This document shows positions 8,462 through 17,316 of a stretch of 64,000 bases of DNA, one piece after another. The stretch is from positions 23,476 through 87,475 of IMG/VR virus record IMGVR_UViG_3300046373_000172, one strand, 5' to 3'. This DNA comes from a virus. Below the pieces are notes generated by a model that saw nothing but the letters and a program-made list of their open reading frames with translations, was not told the DNA's origin and made no database searches. Both the position numbers and the translations under genes were made by a program. Numbering within the stretch: the first letter of the stretch is position 1; every line of letters begins with the position of its first letter.

Positions 8462-9499
8462 ATGGCCATCGCACAATCCCAAGTGCGCTCGCTGGCCCGG
8501 GCGATCGCCAACGGCATCGCCTTGGCCGACCTCGACTCCGAAGAGGTGGCGCCGGGCCGCATCGTGCACACCGACTTGCCGTGGACTGTCCCCGGCTTGC
8601 AGGTGGGCGCGCAGCTGGCCGGCGCCGAGGTGCAGGACTTCCTGGACGCCCCCTTGAGCGTGGACCCGGTCAAGCTGGCCGCCTTCTGGCACAAGACGCT
8701 GTACGACTTGTGGCACACGCCGGGCACCCAGCTGCGCAAGGGCTATATCCTCAACACCTGCCAGTTCCGGCTGTGGCGCCAAGGCCAGCGCATGCTGCGC
8801 TTTGCCATGCCGCCCGGCTCGGACGACATGCAGCTGGAACTGACGACCGGCTTGCAGCTGTCGATGGAAGTGGCCCACACCGCCTACATCTCGCTGCCGG
8901 TGCGTCACTTCGTACGCACCGACGACGACTACTTCGTCGAACTGGCCAACGGCCAGGAGTTCGGCGTGCGCGCCGGCCGGCCGATCATCGAGTCGCCCTG
9001 GCAGTACGACGGGCGCGGCCAGATGTACGACTTGGCGGAGATGCCACGCGGCCCGACCAGCTACGCCTGCCAGCACGATCAGATTGCCCATGTGCGCTCG
9101 CTGATTTACGTGCACAAGGAGCGCTTCAAGGCCAACTTCGAAGGCCTCGACGTCGCGCTGCAGGCCATGCGCTTCCTCACCAACAACACGCCCTGCCCGG
9201 ACTTGCTGCCGCAGGTGCGCCGGGCGCCCGTGACCACGCAGCTGGACAAGGAGCGTGAGCGGATCCTGTGGGACGCGATCAGCGTCATGGAATCGAGCAT
9301 GGCGGACCGGGCCAAGCTGATCGCGCTGGAGTCCTTGCTGGTGCCGACGGTGATGTCGCTGTCCAAGTTCCGGCGGGCGATCTTCTCGTCGCCGCGCTAC
9401 CCCTTCACGATGACGATACAAAAACACGATGCCGTGCTGAACACGGTGCGCCAACTTTACGAGACGGAGGTCCCATGCAGTCTAAAACGCAATCAATGA
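8462..9499 (+). CDS. Hypothetical protein of the nucleotide/replication operon
   Basis: A 345-residue protein starting two bases after the preceding stop. It is rich in Trp, Tyr and His (FWHKTLYDLWHTPG; TCQFRLWRQGQRM) with a predicted helical C terminus. No motif allows a family assignment. Its last 25 bases overlap the next gene. The codon use looks like its neighbours, so it is probably a long-standing part of the operon. Confidence 0.75.
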   Translation: MAIAQSQVRSLARAIANGIALADLDSEEVAPGRIVHTDLPWTVPGLQVGAQLAGAEVQDFLDAPLSVDPVKLAAFWHKTLYDLWHTPGTQLRKGYILNTCQFRLWRQGQRMLRFAMPPGSDDMQLELTTGLQLSMEVAHTAYISLPVRHFVRTDDDYFVELANGQEFGVRAGRPIIESPWQYDGRGQMYDLAEMPRGPTSYACQHDQIAHVRSLIYVHKERFKANFEGLDVALQAMRFLTNNTPCPDLLPQVRRAPVTTQLDKERERILWDAISVMESSMADRAKLIALESLLVPTVMSLSKFRRAIFSSPRYPFTMTIQKHDAVLNTVRQLYETEVPCSLKRNQ

Positions 9500-9696
9500 C
9501 CGAGGTGGTCGTGTCGACCGGGGTGGCGTTCTTGATTTCGGCGGTGCTGCAGCAGTTCGTCGTGGCGTCTCTGTTCCACCTCAACACCTCGCCGGCGGCG
9601 AACCTTGGGCTGACCTGCTTCTTCACGGTCGTCTCGCTGGTGCGGTCGTACCTCTTCCGCAGATTCTTCAACTGGCTTCACAGGAGCAATGCATGA
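9475..9696 (+). CDS. Small two-helix membrane protein (DUF7220-like)
   Basis: A 73-residue protein with two hydrophobic helices (about 11-31 and 42-57) and a conserved-looking end, SLVRSYLFRRFFNWL. The pattern MQSKTQS, two membrane helices, then S-x-x-R-S-Y-x-x-R-R-x-F-N is what I recall of the phage DUF7220 family. Function is unknown; such proteins are often annotated as inner-membrane or holin-like, but this one lies far from the lysis genes. ATG 9475 overlaps the previous gene by 25 bases. Confidence 0.7.
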   Translation: MQSKTQSMTEVVVSTGVAFLISAVLQQFVVASLFHLNTSPAANLGLTCFFTVVSLVRSYLFRRFFNWLHRSNA

Positions 9697-10250
9697 ACCC
9701 TAAATCCATTCTGATCGGCCTGGCCGGGCCGGCCGGCGCCGGCAAGGACACCGTCGCCGATTACCTGGTCGAGAAGCACAGCTTCCAGAAGCTGTCCTTC
9801 GCCGGCCCGCTCAAGGCGATGCTGGCCGCCGGCGGCATGCCGGAGCCGCAGGACCGCGCGCTGAAGGAGTTAGCCATTCCAGGCTTCGACTTCAGCTGGC
9901 GCCAAGCCGCCCAGTCACTTGGGACGGAGTGGGGCCGCGAGCTAGACCCGGACCTGTGGATCAAGCTGGTAGAGAAGCGCATCGCGTCGATCGACAACGT
10001 GCTGTCCTCCCGCGGCTCCCGCATCGTGCTGTCGGATGTGCGGTTTGTGAACGAGGCGGAAATGATTAACCGTATGGGCGGCTCGGTGGTGCACATCCTG
10101 GGTCGCCAAGCAGACTTAGGGCTGGCCGCGTCTCATGTCAGCGAGGCCAAGCTGATGATCGAGGATCAGGATCTGATCATCGACAACCGCGGCGACATCG
10201 AGCAGCTGCACGCCGAGATCGAAGAAGTCATGTACGCGGTGGGCAATTGA
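9693..10250 (+). CDS. Deoxynucleoside monophosphate kinase
   Basis: A 185-residue P-loop kinase. Walker A is GPAGAGKDT (about 11-19), a LID-like segment lies around GTEWGRELDPDLW, and VLSDVRFVNEAE carries the Walker B-type aspartate seen in phage dNMP kinases. The family phosphorylates dNMPs to dNDPs and lets phages recycle nucleotides from degraded host DNA. It sits between the MazG-like enzyme and the DNA polymerase, consistent with a precursor pathway. Starts at ATG 9693 overlapping the previous stop. Confidence 0.88.
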   Translation: MNPKSILIGLAGPAGAGKDTVADYLVEKHSFQKLSFAGPLKAMLAAGGMPEPQDRALKELAIPGFDFSWRQAAQSLGTEWGRELDPDLWIKLVEKRIASIDNVLSSRGSRIVLSDVRFVNEAEMINRMGGSVVHILGRQADLGLAASHVSEAKLMIEDQDLIIDNRGDIEQLHAEIEEVMYAVGN

Positions 10251-10513
10251 TGGAGCGCTCCGCTGACCCGATCGACAACGCCAGCGCCGAGACTGACTTG
10301 GCGGACGAGCAGGCGGTGCTGCGCCGGCGCCATGCCGAAGCGCTGCGCATCCGGCGCACCGCCATCGCCTTGGCCGACGGCGACTTCAACGGCATCAACT
10401 GCGTGGAGTGCTACGACGAGTTGCCGGCGGTGCGGATCGCCGACCACCGGATGCTGTGCACACCTTGCGCTTCAGCGCAGGAGAAGAAAGACAAACTGAA
10501 AGGGATACGATGA
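10250..10513 (+). CDS. TraR/DksA-like C4 zinc finger protein
   Basis: An 87-residue protein. A helical N-terminal half (residues about 10-45) leads to a C4 finger, NCVECYDELPAVRIADHRMLC ending CTPC, the TraR/DksA signature of two CxxC pairs about 17 residues apart. Short members of this family bind the secondary channel of bacterial RNA polymerase and mimic DksA plus ppGpp. It may therefore adjust host transcription; inferred from the family. ATG 10250 overlaps the kinase stop by one base. Confidence 0.82.
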   Translation: MERSADPIDNASAETDLADEQAVLRRRHAEALRIRRTAIALADGDFNGINCVECYDELPAVRIADHRMLCTPCASAQEKKDKLKGIR

Positions 10514-13500
10514 AACGAACCCGCATTGGCTACGATATGTCAGCATTTTTATGGAACGCCCTGCTGTACGGCAAGGACGTAGAGAACGGGCACCAAGCCA
10601 TCCACAAGGAGAAGCCTTGCTGGATCAACTCCTGGCACCACGGCTACGACAACGTCGTGCCGCGCATGGCCGAGTTGCTGACCAAGTACCGCCTGAACCC
10701 GATCGACATGATCCTGGTTTTCGAGGGTAAGAATTCCAAGTCCAAGCGTCTGATGATCGACAAGAATTACAAGCAGGGCCGCGAGCATCCGGAAGATGCC
10801 TACGTTGAATTCCTGACGCTGCGCGACAAGGTCAAGGCGCTCTGGCTCAGCCTCGGCGCCCAGGTGCTGACGCAGGACTATGCCGAGGGTGACGACACGC
10901 TGGCCTGGCTGGCCGAGAACACCGAGGACGATCTGATCATCGCCACCTTCGACAACGACTTGTCGGCGCTCAACGGCGTCAACGGGTATGGCGCCACGAC
11001 CACCGTCTGGGTCAACGACCTGGAGGCGCACAACAAGTACGGCATTTTCGACTACCACCTGATCACCACCTACAAGGCGCTGGTCGGCGATTCGTCCGAC
11101 AACATCAAGGGCTGTGTCGGCTTCGGCCCTAAAACGTTCCTGAAGTTCTGCGACCAGTATGGCTACGACGGCCTGCAGGAGCTGCACAACCTGCTGTCGA
11201 TGTCCGACTTGTCGCCGCTGGCCGAGATGGCCGCCTCCGGCAAGCACCCGCTGGTGGCGATGATCGTCGACCAGGGGCCGGACGTGATCCGCTGCTTCGA
11301 CCTGGCCAAGCTGCGCCCCGAGTGGGTCAACACGATGGCCTACCCGTTGACGTGGGAAGCGGGCATGGTAACGCCGCTGAGTGCTGCGTCAGATCCACTG
11401 ATGAAGAAGTATTACGGCCGCGCGCGGCTGGTGTCAGCCGGCTCGTTCGCCGCGGCGATCGAATGGGCCAAGCCCTTGATTCTGGCGTCGCGGGATGTGG
11501 CGCTGGATATCGAAACCACGACGAGCGAGGAGTCTTCCGAATGGCTTGAACGCAAAGGCAACATCGATGGCGTCGACGTGTTCGGCTCCACCCTGTGCGG
11601 ACTTGGGCTGACCTTCGGTCCGAACAACCAATACACGCTGTACTTTTCCGTCAACCATGCAGACACCGACAACATCGCGTCGGAAGACCTGCGCCAGTTC
11701 ATCGCCTGGATCCCACAGGACAAACACCTGGTGATCCAGAACACGAACTTCGAGCTCCCCGTGCTGTACCAGGCATGGGGCGACAAGCAGCTGGACAACG
11801 GCTTCTACGGCTACCTGCCCAATGTGCTCGATACCAAACTGGAAGCTTCGTACCAGGACGAGAACAGCCCACTTGGGCTGAAGCAGCGCTCCCTGAAGAT
11901 CTTGAATTATAAGCAGCAGACGTACGAGGAAACGACGCGCTTGACCGGCACCCCTTCCGAATTGTTCAAGGGGGGCCGGCTGGTGTCGACGCAGTACAAA
12001 AAGCAAATGGTCGGCACCGGGAAGTTCGAATTGGTGCCTCTGCTGGACGACAGCGGAGTTCCGATGCTGGACGAAGACGGCGCCCAAGTGCTGCAGCAGG
12101 GTGGCGAGATCATGAAGGAAGAACTGGTGCTGGTGCCTTCCGGCCGCACGATGACCGCCGTCGTCGACCTGAAAACCGGCAAGCGCCTGCACTATATTTA
12201 TGCCGATCAGGACGAGATCGATTCCAGCGAAGAGTACGACCCGTCCGACACGGCGCCGGAAATGGTGCCAGTGGTCGATACCGAAACGCGCCAGTACAAG
12301 ATGCATGAGTTGCCGGCTGCGCACGTCTTCGGTTACGGCGCTGACGATCCGATTTGCACGATCGCCTTGCACAATTTCTACAAGCTGTTCATGCAGCTGG
12401 AGCACACGTACGAGACCTACCTGAAGGTCGAGATCCAGGCGGCGTATGCCAACGCCATGGCGTTCGTCTCCGGCATCCCGTTCTCGATGGAGCGCATGAT
12501 GTCCTGCGAGCGGGAGGACAATGCGTCGGTAGCCAAGTCGTGGCCGGTGCTACGCTCCTTCCTGATCGACAAGGGCTGGGCCGGCACCGTGCCTCCCGTT
12601 TACACGGTGGACATCACGGCGGCGCAGGTGAAGGAAGCGTTCGAAATCGTCGCCGGCCGCAAGCTGGAGACGATGATGCGCACGGTCTCCAAGTTGGCGA
12701 TCTTCGCCCGCGAAGACGGCGAGCCGATCTTTGCCGAACTGCTGTCGCGGGTCGACAAGGAGAAAACGCCGGAAGCGGTCCAGGCGTTTAACGCCTACGT
12801 GCTGGGCCGGTTCAAGGGCGAGCCGGAGTTCAACGCCGACAGCCCGGTGCAGATGAAGCGCCTGCTGTACGAGACCTTGGGCCTGCCGGTCCGCTTGACC
12901 AATAAGGTGACGGACGCCCAGCGCGCCAAAGGTGAGACTCAGGGCACCGCGAAGACGGATGACCTGGCGCTGCAAACGGCGCTGCACTATGACAGCGAGT
13001 TCACCGACCTGTCCGTGCTCAAGGCGATCCAGGTCATGAAGCAGTGCGGCACCCGGTCGAAGCTGTACTACAAGCCGTACCGAAACTTCCCCCACTGGCG
13101 TGATGGCTTGTTGCACCCGTCGACGAACCAGTGCGCGACGGTCACGCGCAGGAACAGCGCCAGCGACCCGAACTACACCCAGTGGCCTGCCAAGGGTGAA
13201 GGCTTGCGCTTCCGGGAGTGCATTGTGGCGCGTAAGCGGGGCCGGGTCATCATCTCGTCGGACTGCTCCGGCCAGGAGTTGCGCTTGGCGGCGGACTTTA
13301 GCCGGGACCCGAACATGCTGTCCTGCTATATCGGCGAGAACCTGCGGGACATCCACTCGATGGTGGCTGCGGCGGCAACGAAGTACTTCTGGGATCGGGA
13401 GTGGTCGTACGAAGAATTCTATGCTGCGTTGAAGGGTCTGGACGAAGAATTGGCTGAGAAGGTGGACGCCCTGCGCTCCAAGTCGAAGGCGGTGACGTTC

Positions 13501-14121
13501 GGGGAAATTTATGGAAGCATGGCCAAGTCTTTGTCCGAGCGGTTGATGATTTCGGAAGAGGAGGCGCAACTGTTCCTGGATGCGAAGAAGGCACAGTTCC
13601 CCGGCGTCGACATTTGGAAGGACGAAGTAGTGGCGTTCGCCCGCCGACACGGTTACAGCTTGACGATGATGGGCGGCCGGCGCCACATGAGGGAAGTGCT
13701 GCAGGGTGGCGACAAGTGGGAGATCAACCGGGCCGAACGCCAGCTGAGTAACTTCTGCATCCAGTCTTCCGGCGCGGAAGCCATCAAGATCGCCCTTGGG
13801 AAGTGTGCGTTCAGCGAGGTCATGCACCGCTGTGATGTGCATATCATCGGCAGCCTCCATGATGAACTTATTGTTGACGCGCCCCAGGAACACGCCTATG
13901 AAGTGGCAACGGAGATGGTCAAGTTCTTACAAGCGCCTTACGGCAACATGATCGTACCGTTCATCTCGGAAACCACTCTCGGCCTGGACTTCGGGCACCA
14001 GCTGAAGCTCCCTCTTGGGTTCACCCCGGAGCAGGTGCAGGCCGTCTTGGAGAAGATGAACCGGGAGGCCGACGAACGTAAAAACCCAGCAGCAAAACTC
14101 GTCCTGAAGGAAGCAGCATGA
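10510..14121 (+). CDS. polA: Family A DNA polymerase with 5' nuclease and 3'-5' exonuclease domains
   Basis: A 1203-residue polymerase. The N-terminal 290 residues are a FEN-type 5' nuclease (DYAEGDDTLAW; ALVGDSSDNIKG before a GFGPKT helix-3-turn-helix). The 3'-5' exonuclease follows with DIETT (about 332), NTNFELP and YGADDP. Polymerase motif A is SSDCSGQELR (about 916), motif B is KAVTFGEIYG (about 992) and motif C is GSLHDE (about 1115). Between Exo II and Exo III there is an extra segment of about 100 residues (VSTQYKKQ to KMHEL) not usual for Pol I. Motif A has Cys where Tyr is common and motif B has Thr where Asn is common; the catalytic Asp, Arg, Lys, Phe and Asp-Glu are all present. 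The enzyme is expected to replicate the phage genome. Confidence 0.96.
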   Translation: MKRTRIGYDMSAFLWNALLYGKDVENGHQAIHKEKPCWINSWHHGYDNVVPRMAELLTKYRLNPIDMILVFEGKNSKSKRLMIDKNYKQGREHPEDAYVEFLTLRDKVKALWLSLGAQVLTQDYAEGDDTLAWLAENTEDDLIIATFDNDLSALNGVNGYGATTTVWVNDLEAHNKYGIFDYHLITTYKALVGDSSDNIKGCVGFGPKTFLKFCDQYGYDGLQELHNLLSMSDLSPLAEMAASGKHPLVAMIVDQGPDVIRCFDLAKLRPEWVNTMAYPLTWEAGMVTPLSAASDPLMKKYYGRARLVSAGSFAAAIEWAKPLILASRDVALDIETTTSEESSEWLERKGNIDGVDVFGSTLCGLGLTFGPNNQYTLYFSVNHADTDNIASEDLRQFIAWIPQDKHLVIQNTNFELPVLYQAWGDKQLDNGFYGYLPNVLDTKLEASYQDENSPLGLKQRSLKILNYKQQTYEETTRLTGTPSELFKGGRLVSTQYKKQMVGTGKFELVPLLDDSGVPMLDEDGAQVLQQGGEIMKEELVLVPSGRTMTAVVDLKTGKRLHYIYADQDEIDSSEEYDPSDTAPEMVPVVDTETRQYKMHELPAAHVFGYGADDPICTIALHNFYKLFMQLEHTYETYLKVEIQAAYANAMAFVSGIPFSMERMMSCEREDNASVAKSWPVLRSFLIDKGWAGTVPPVYTVDITAAQVKEAFEIVAGRKLETMMRTVSKLAIFAREDGEPIFAELLSRVDKEKTPEAVQAFNAYVLGRFKGEPEFNADSPVQMKRLLYETLGLPVRLTNKVTDAQRAKGETQGTAKTDDLALQTALHYDSEFTDLSVLKAIQVMKQCGTRSKLYYKPYRNFPHWRDGLLHPSTNQCATVTRRNSASDPNYTQWPAKGEGLRFRECIVARKRGRVIISSDCSGQELRLAADFSRDPNMLSCYIGENLRDIHSMVAAAATKYFWDREWSYEEFYAALKGLDEELAEKVDALRSKSKAVTFGEIYGSMAKSLSERLMISEEEAQLFLDAKKAQFPGVDIWKDEVVAFARRHGYSLTMMGGRRHMREVLQGGDKWEINRAERQLSNFCIQSSGAEAIKIALGKCAFSEVMHRCDVHIIGSLHDELIVDAPQEHAYEVATEMVKFLQAPYGNMIVPFISETTLGLDFGHQLKLPLGFTPEQVQAVLEKMNREADERKNPAAKLVLKEAA

Positions 14122-14396
14122 ACAGCACCGTCTACAAATACCCGATTCACCTGACTGGCCTGCAGGTGCTCACACTGCCGGCCCCCGCGCGCATCCTCGA
14201 CATCCAGATCCAGGACGGCTACCCGCAGTTGTGGGCGCTGGTCGAGCCGGACCAGCCGATGCAGAATTACGAGGTGATCACCATAGGCACCGGCCAGACC
14301 TGCTACCACGACCTGCGCGGCTCGATCTTCCAGAAGACGCTGATCGACGGCAGCTTCGTCTGGCACATCTTTGTTCGCCTCCTCCCAACCCTCTGA
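14118..14396 (+). CDS. Small conserved phage protein (DUF7352-like)
   Basis: A 92-residue protein with the order VYKYPI, LPAPARIL, LWALVEP, TIGTG and GSFVWHIF. This matches my memory of the phage DUF7352 family, an all-beta protein of unknown function often encoded near replication genes. Start ATG 14118 overlaps the polymerase stop by four bases. Function unknown. Confidence 0.72.
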   Translation: MNSTVYKYPIHLTGLQVLTLPAPARILDIQIQDGYPQLWALVEPDQPMQNYEVITIGTGQTCYHDLRGSIFQKTLIDGSFVWHIFVRLLPTL

Positions 14397-14404
14397 AAGA
14401 GACT

Positions 14405-14730
14405 ATGACCATCCACTACATTGACGGCCCTGCGGCCTGCGGCAAGACTCGGCACCTGGACGCGCTGAAAGCGATATACGAGAAGCGTGGTGTCGAGGTG
14501 CTTGGGCCTATCGACCCTGCAGGAGTGCTGGGCTTGCTCCGCTCACCGGCTTACCGGCTTACCTCGACGCCCACCTGAAAGACCGCTCGAAAACGGTCCT
14601 GATGGTGGACGACTGGCAGGAGCGCGGCAAATGGCCGGGGCCCCTGCGAGAGCAGATTAAGGCTGCCGGCTTCCGCAAGGTCTTCATCGCCCGCAGTGAC
14701 ACCGCGCGCAACACCTGGGAGGGCGTATGA
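14405..14730 (+). pseudogene. Small P-loop protein broken by an 8-bp tandem duplication
   Basis: The first part reads MTIHYIDGPAACGKTRHLDA (Walker A GPAACGKT) but stops at 14578 after 57 codons. The sequence CCGGCTTA occurs twice in a row at 14546-14561. If one copy is removed, the frame continues SPAYLDAHLKDRSKTVLMVDDW and on to a stop at 14728-14730, which overlaps the next gene's ATG in the usual ATGA arrangement. That gives an intact P-loop protein of 105 residues with a Walker B-like VLMVDD. As printed, the gene makes only a truncated product. Whether this is a true mutation, a phase-variable site or a sequence error cannot be told here. Confidence 0.85.
14546..14561 (+). repeat. 8-bp tandem duplication causing a frameshift
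   Basis: Two perfect head-to-tail copies of CCGGCTTA. The duplication length (8) shifts the reading frame of the surrounding P-loop gene. Confidence 0.95.
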
Positions 14731-14960
14731 ACCACCGAAAAGAAGACGCCTGCGAGATCTGCCAAGTGCTCGACTCCAAGGCGTACAGCGAGCCCAAGCG
14801 GCAGATGCTGCACCAGCTGCTGGCGTACGAATTCGCCATCCTCGACGTGATGTCGGACCCGGAGAACGAAGGCATCGAGACCGACGAGGACGAGATCGAG
14901 GGCCTGATGAACGAAATTATTGCCGTGTCCGAGGTGGACGCCGGCGTGACGATGAATTGA
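14727..14960 (+). CDS. Small acidic hypothetical protein
   Basis: A 77-residue, strongly acidic protein with a single CEIC pair near the N terminus and a long acidic helix (DPENEGIETDEDEIEGLMNE). Starts at ATG 14727 overlapping the end of the broken P-loop gene. Phage proteins of this size and charge sometimes mimic nucleic acid or bind host enzymes, but nothing specific supports that here. Confidence 0.68.
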   Translation: MNHRKEDACEICQVLDSKAYSEPKRQMLHQLLAYEFAILDVMSDPENEGIETDEDEIEGLMNEIIAVSEVDAGVTMN

Positions 14961-14968
14961 AAGAGATC

Positions 14969-15877
14969 ATGACCAAACCTACACTCTCCTCCCAGCTGGC
15001 CGTCGACTACGAGCCAGGCAAAGCGCGCTTCCCTTTGATGGCCTTCCACAAGGTCGACGGCGTGCGCGGCAACCACTTCACCGGCGGCTTGACCGGCCGC
15101 TCGCTCAAGGCCTTCAAGAACAAGGCCGTCACCGCGGCGTACGCCTCGGACGTGTATGCCGGCATGGACGGAGAATTCACGATCGACGGCCGGCTGACAG
15201 GGCATGACCTGTGCAGCCTGACGACGGGCTTGATGGGCCGGATCGCCGGCGAAGCGAACGTGGCGTGGAACTTGTTCGACTGGCTGGCGCCACATGTGGT
15301 GGACATGCACTACTTCAAACGCTACACGGCGCTGTATGCCTACCTCGAAGCCAGCAAGCCGGCAGGCGTACATCTGCTGCCTTTCGAGTGGGTACACAAT
15401 GTTGAAGAGGCCCAGGCGTTCATCGACAAATCCCTGACGCTTGGGTACGAAGGCGCCATCTTCCGCGACCCCAAGGAGATGCACAAGTCCGGCCGCGCCA
15501 CGGCCAAGTTGAACTCCTTCTGGCGTTTCAAGCCTGCCTCGGACAAGGACGCCATCGTAATCGAGGTCTACGAGGCGGACGAGAACCAGAACGAGGCGAA
15601 GAAGAACGAGCTGGGCCAGACCGAGCGCTCCACTCACAAGGGGAACAAGGTCGCCAAGGGCATGGCCGGCGGCTTCATCTGCACCGACGTCGAATCCGGC
15701 GACCGTATCCGGGTGCCGGCCGGCACCCTGAAGCACGACGAACGTATCGAGGCTTGGGTGAATCGTTCGGCATACCCGGGCCGGGCGCTGAAATACCGTT
15801 CGCTGGACACCGGCGTGAAGGACGCCCCAAGACAGGCCCGCTTCGTGGGCTGGCGTATCGAGGAAGACATGTCATGA
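14969..15877 (+). CDS. ATP-dependent DNA ligase
   Basis: A 302-residue nucleotidyltransferase. Motif I is FHKVDGVRGN (Lys28 is the predicted adenylated lysine). DGEF is motif III, GYEGAIFRDP is motif IV, and WRFKPASDKDAIV is motif V followed by an OB-like C-terminal domain. The length fits small phage ligases that seal nicks, here between Okazaki fragments made by the primase and polymerase of the same operon. ATG 14969 follows the previous stop by eight bases and has a nearby AAAGAG ribosome site. Confidence 0.92.
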   Translation: MTKPTLSSQLAVDYEPGKARFPLMAFHKVDGVRGNHFTGGLTGRSLKAFKNKAVTAAYASDVYAGMDGEFTIDGRLTGHDLCSLTTGLMGRIAGEANVAWNLFDWLAPHVVDMHYFKRYTALYAYLEASKPAGVHLLPFEWVHNVEEAQAFIDKSLTLGYEGAIFRDPKEMHKSGRATAKLNSFWRFKPASDKDAIVIEVYEADENQNEAKKNELGQTERSTHKGNKVAKGMAGGFICTDVESGDRIRVPAGTLKHDERIEAWVNRSAYPGRALKYRSLDTGVKDAPRQARFVGWRIEEDMS

Positions 15878-16161
15878 TCTGGACCGCTTGCGCCATCGTT
15901 GCCGCCGTCTGGGTCTACGTTCTTTGGACGTACGACGAAGACGAGACAGCAACCAGGCCTCCGCACCTGCCTGAAATCAGCGTCGCCATTCGGCATGTGG
16001 AATTCGCTGTGGCCAGGCTGCAGCACGACTGCTACAACGGCCACGAACTGCTGCTGGCGATCGACTACGCCGAGCGGCAACTGGCGCTGGCCAGGCGCCA
16101 CATCTACAGTGTGGACGTGGAAGAACGCCCTCCGGCAGCGCCGGAAGACTTGATGCTTTAA
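15874..16161 (+). CDS. Small membrane-anchored protein
   Basis: A 95-residue protein. Residues 2-18 (IWTACAIVAAVWVYVLW) form one membrane helix. An acidic hinge and a helical cytoplasmic or periplasmic domain follow (DYAERQLALARRH). Overlaps the ligase stop by four bases. Function unknown. Confidence 0.65.
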   Translation: MIWTACAIVAAVWVYVLWTYDEDETATRPPHLPEISVAIRHVEFAVARLQHDCYNGHELLLAIDYAERQLALARRHIYSVDVEERPPAAPEDLML

Positions 16162-16172
16162 CGGGAGAGACC

Positions 16173-16445
16173 ATGGAACTGAGCCGCGCCGAGATCGCTT
16201 GTGCGCAGAAACTTCGGCACAGGAGCAAGACGATAGCGCGTGCCGCCGGTGCGTTGGAGATGCGCAAACGGCCGGGTACACGTCTTTATGTGTACCAGTG
16301 CTCAGTCTGCAACGATTGGCACCTGACCAAGCGACCGCAGGAGAGTGCGTCTTCTGCGGTCGGCTTTGAGGGCAAGGCCCGGCGCCCGGCGAAGCCTCCC
16401 AAGAGGCGTGACCGAAGACCAACTGACGATTTAACTGGAGAATGA
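16173..16445 (+). CDS. Small basic CxxC protein
   Basis: A 90-residue basic protein with YQCSVCNDWHLTKRP, a CxxC plus WHLT arrangement that may bind a metal, followed by an Arg/Lys-rich tail. Such motifs occur in small phage proteins of unknown role, possibly RNA- or DNA-binding. GGGAGAG precedes ATG 16173. Confidence 0.65.
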   Translation: MELSRAEIACAQKLRHRSKTIARAAGALEMRKRPGTRLYVYQCSVCNDWHLTKRPQESASSAVGFEGKARRPAKPPKRRDRRPTDDLTGE

Positions 16446-16447
16446 GA

Positions 16448-16645
16448 ATGGACGTACGAAAAATCATCACCCTGGACACCGAGGACTTGCGCGCGGCGCT
16501 GCACCTGTGGGTCCGCGAGAAGACCGGCTGCATGCTTGGCCCGCTGCTGAGCGCCGACGGCGGCCGGCACCTGGCCAAGTTGGGCGAAGTGTCCGGCGTG
16601 ACCGTGACGTTTGAAATTGTTGAAGTACCGAAGGAAGCAAAATGA
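16448..16645 (+). CDS. Small hypothetical protein
   Basis: A 65-residue protein. Two ATGs are possible (16442 and 16448); GGAG at 16436-16439 is too close to the first and correctly placed for the second, so 16448 is chosen. The product is a small alpha/beta protein with no motif. The stop overlaps the thyX start. Confidence 0.62.
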   Translation: MDVRKIITLDTEDLRAALHLWVREKTGCMLGPLLSADGGRHLAKLGEVSGVTVTFEIVEVPKEAK

Positions 16646-17316
16646 CCCAAGAAATTAAACTCCTAAACCACGGCTACGTCCGACTGGTCGATCACATGGG
16701 CAACGACCTGTCGGTGGTGCGCAGCGCCCGGGTTTCCTACGACGCGGACTGGCGTGCTGGCGAAGACGACGGCAAGGATGCCAAGCTGATCAACTACCTG
16801 ATGAAGAACAAGCACACGTCGCCGTTCGAGTCGGTCACGTTCACCTTCGAAGTCAAGGCACCGATCTTCGTCTTCCGGCAGTGGCACCGTCACCGCACCT
16901 GGTCTTTCAACGAGATCTCGGCGCGCTACGCGGAACTGCCGGAAGAGTTTTACGTGCCGGAAGTCGACAAGATCACGACACAGTCGGTGAACAACAAGCA
17001 ACAGCGCACCGACGAACAGCTTGCCGATGCCGCCCACTGCGCCAGGGTCATCGAAAATTCCTGTCAGGACTCATTCCACAATTATCACGAACTGCTGAAG
17101 CACGGCTGCCCAAGGGAGTTGGCGCGCGGCGTGCTGCCGGTGAACACCTATAGCAAGATGTTCGCCACGATCGACCTGCACAACCTGCTTGGGTTCCTGC
17201 GGTTGCGCGACCACTCGCACGCCCAGTACGAGATCCAGGTTTATGCTCAGGCCATGGCCGTGCTGATCGAGCCGATCGTGCCTGTCTCGATCGCCGCCTT
17301 CCACGCGAACACATAA
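16642..17316 (+). CDS. thyX: Flavin-dependent thymidylate synthase
   Basis: A 224-residue ThyX with the diagnostic RHRTWSFNEISARY motif (83-96), preceded by HTSPFESVTFTFEVKAP and followed by a C-terminal helical domain. ThyX methylates dUMP to dTMP using methylene-tetrahydrofolate and FAD. With the MazG-like protein and the dNMP kinase it forms a dNTP-supply module. Its last base is shared with the next start (TAATG). Confidence 0.95.
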   Translation: MTQEIKLLNHGYVRLVDHMGNDLSVVRSARVSYDADWRAGEDDGKDAKLINYLMKNKHTSPFESVTFTFEVKAPIFVFRQWHRHRTWSFNEISARYAELPEEFYVPEVDKITTQSVNNKQQRTDEQLADAAHCARVIENSCQDSFHNYHELLKHGCPRELARGVLPVNTYSKMFATIDLHNLLGFLRLRDHSHAQYEIQVYAQAMAVLIEPIVPVSIAAFHANT

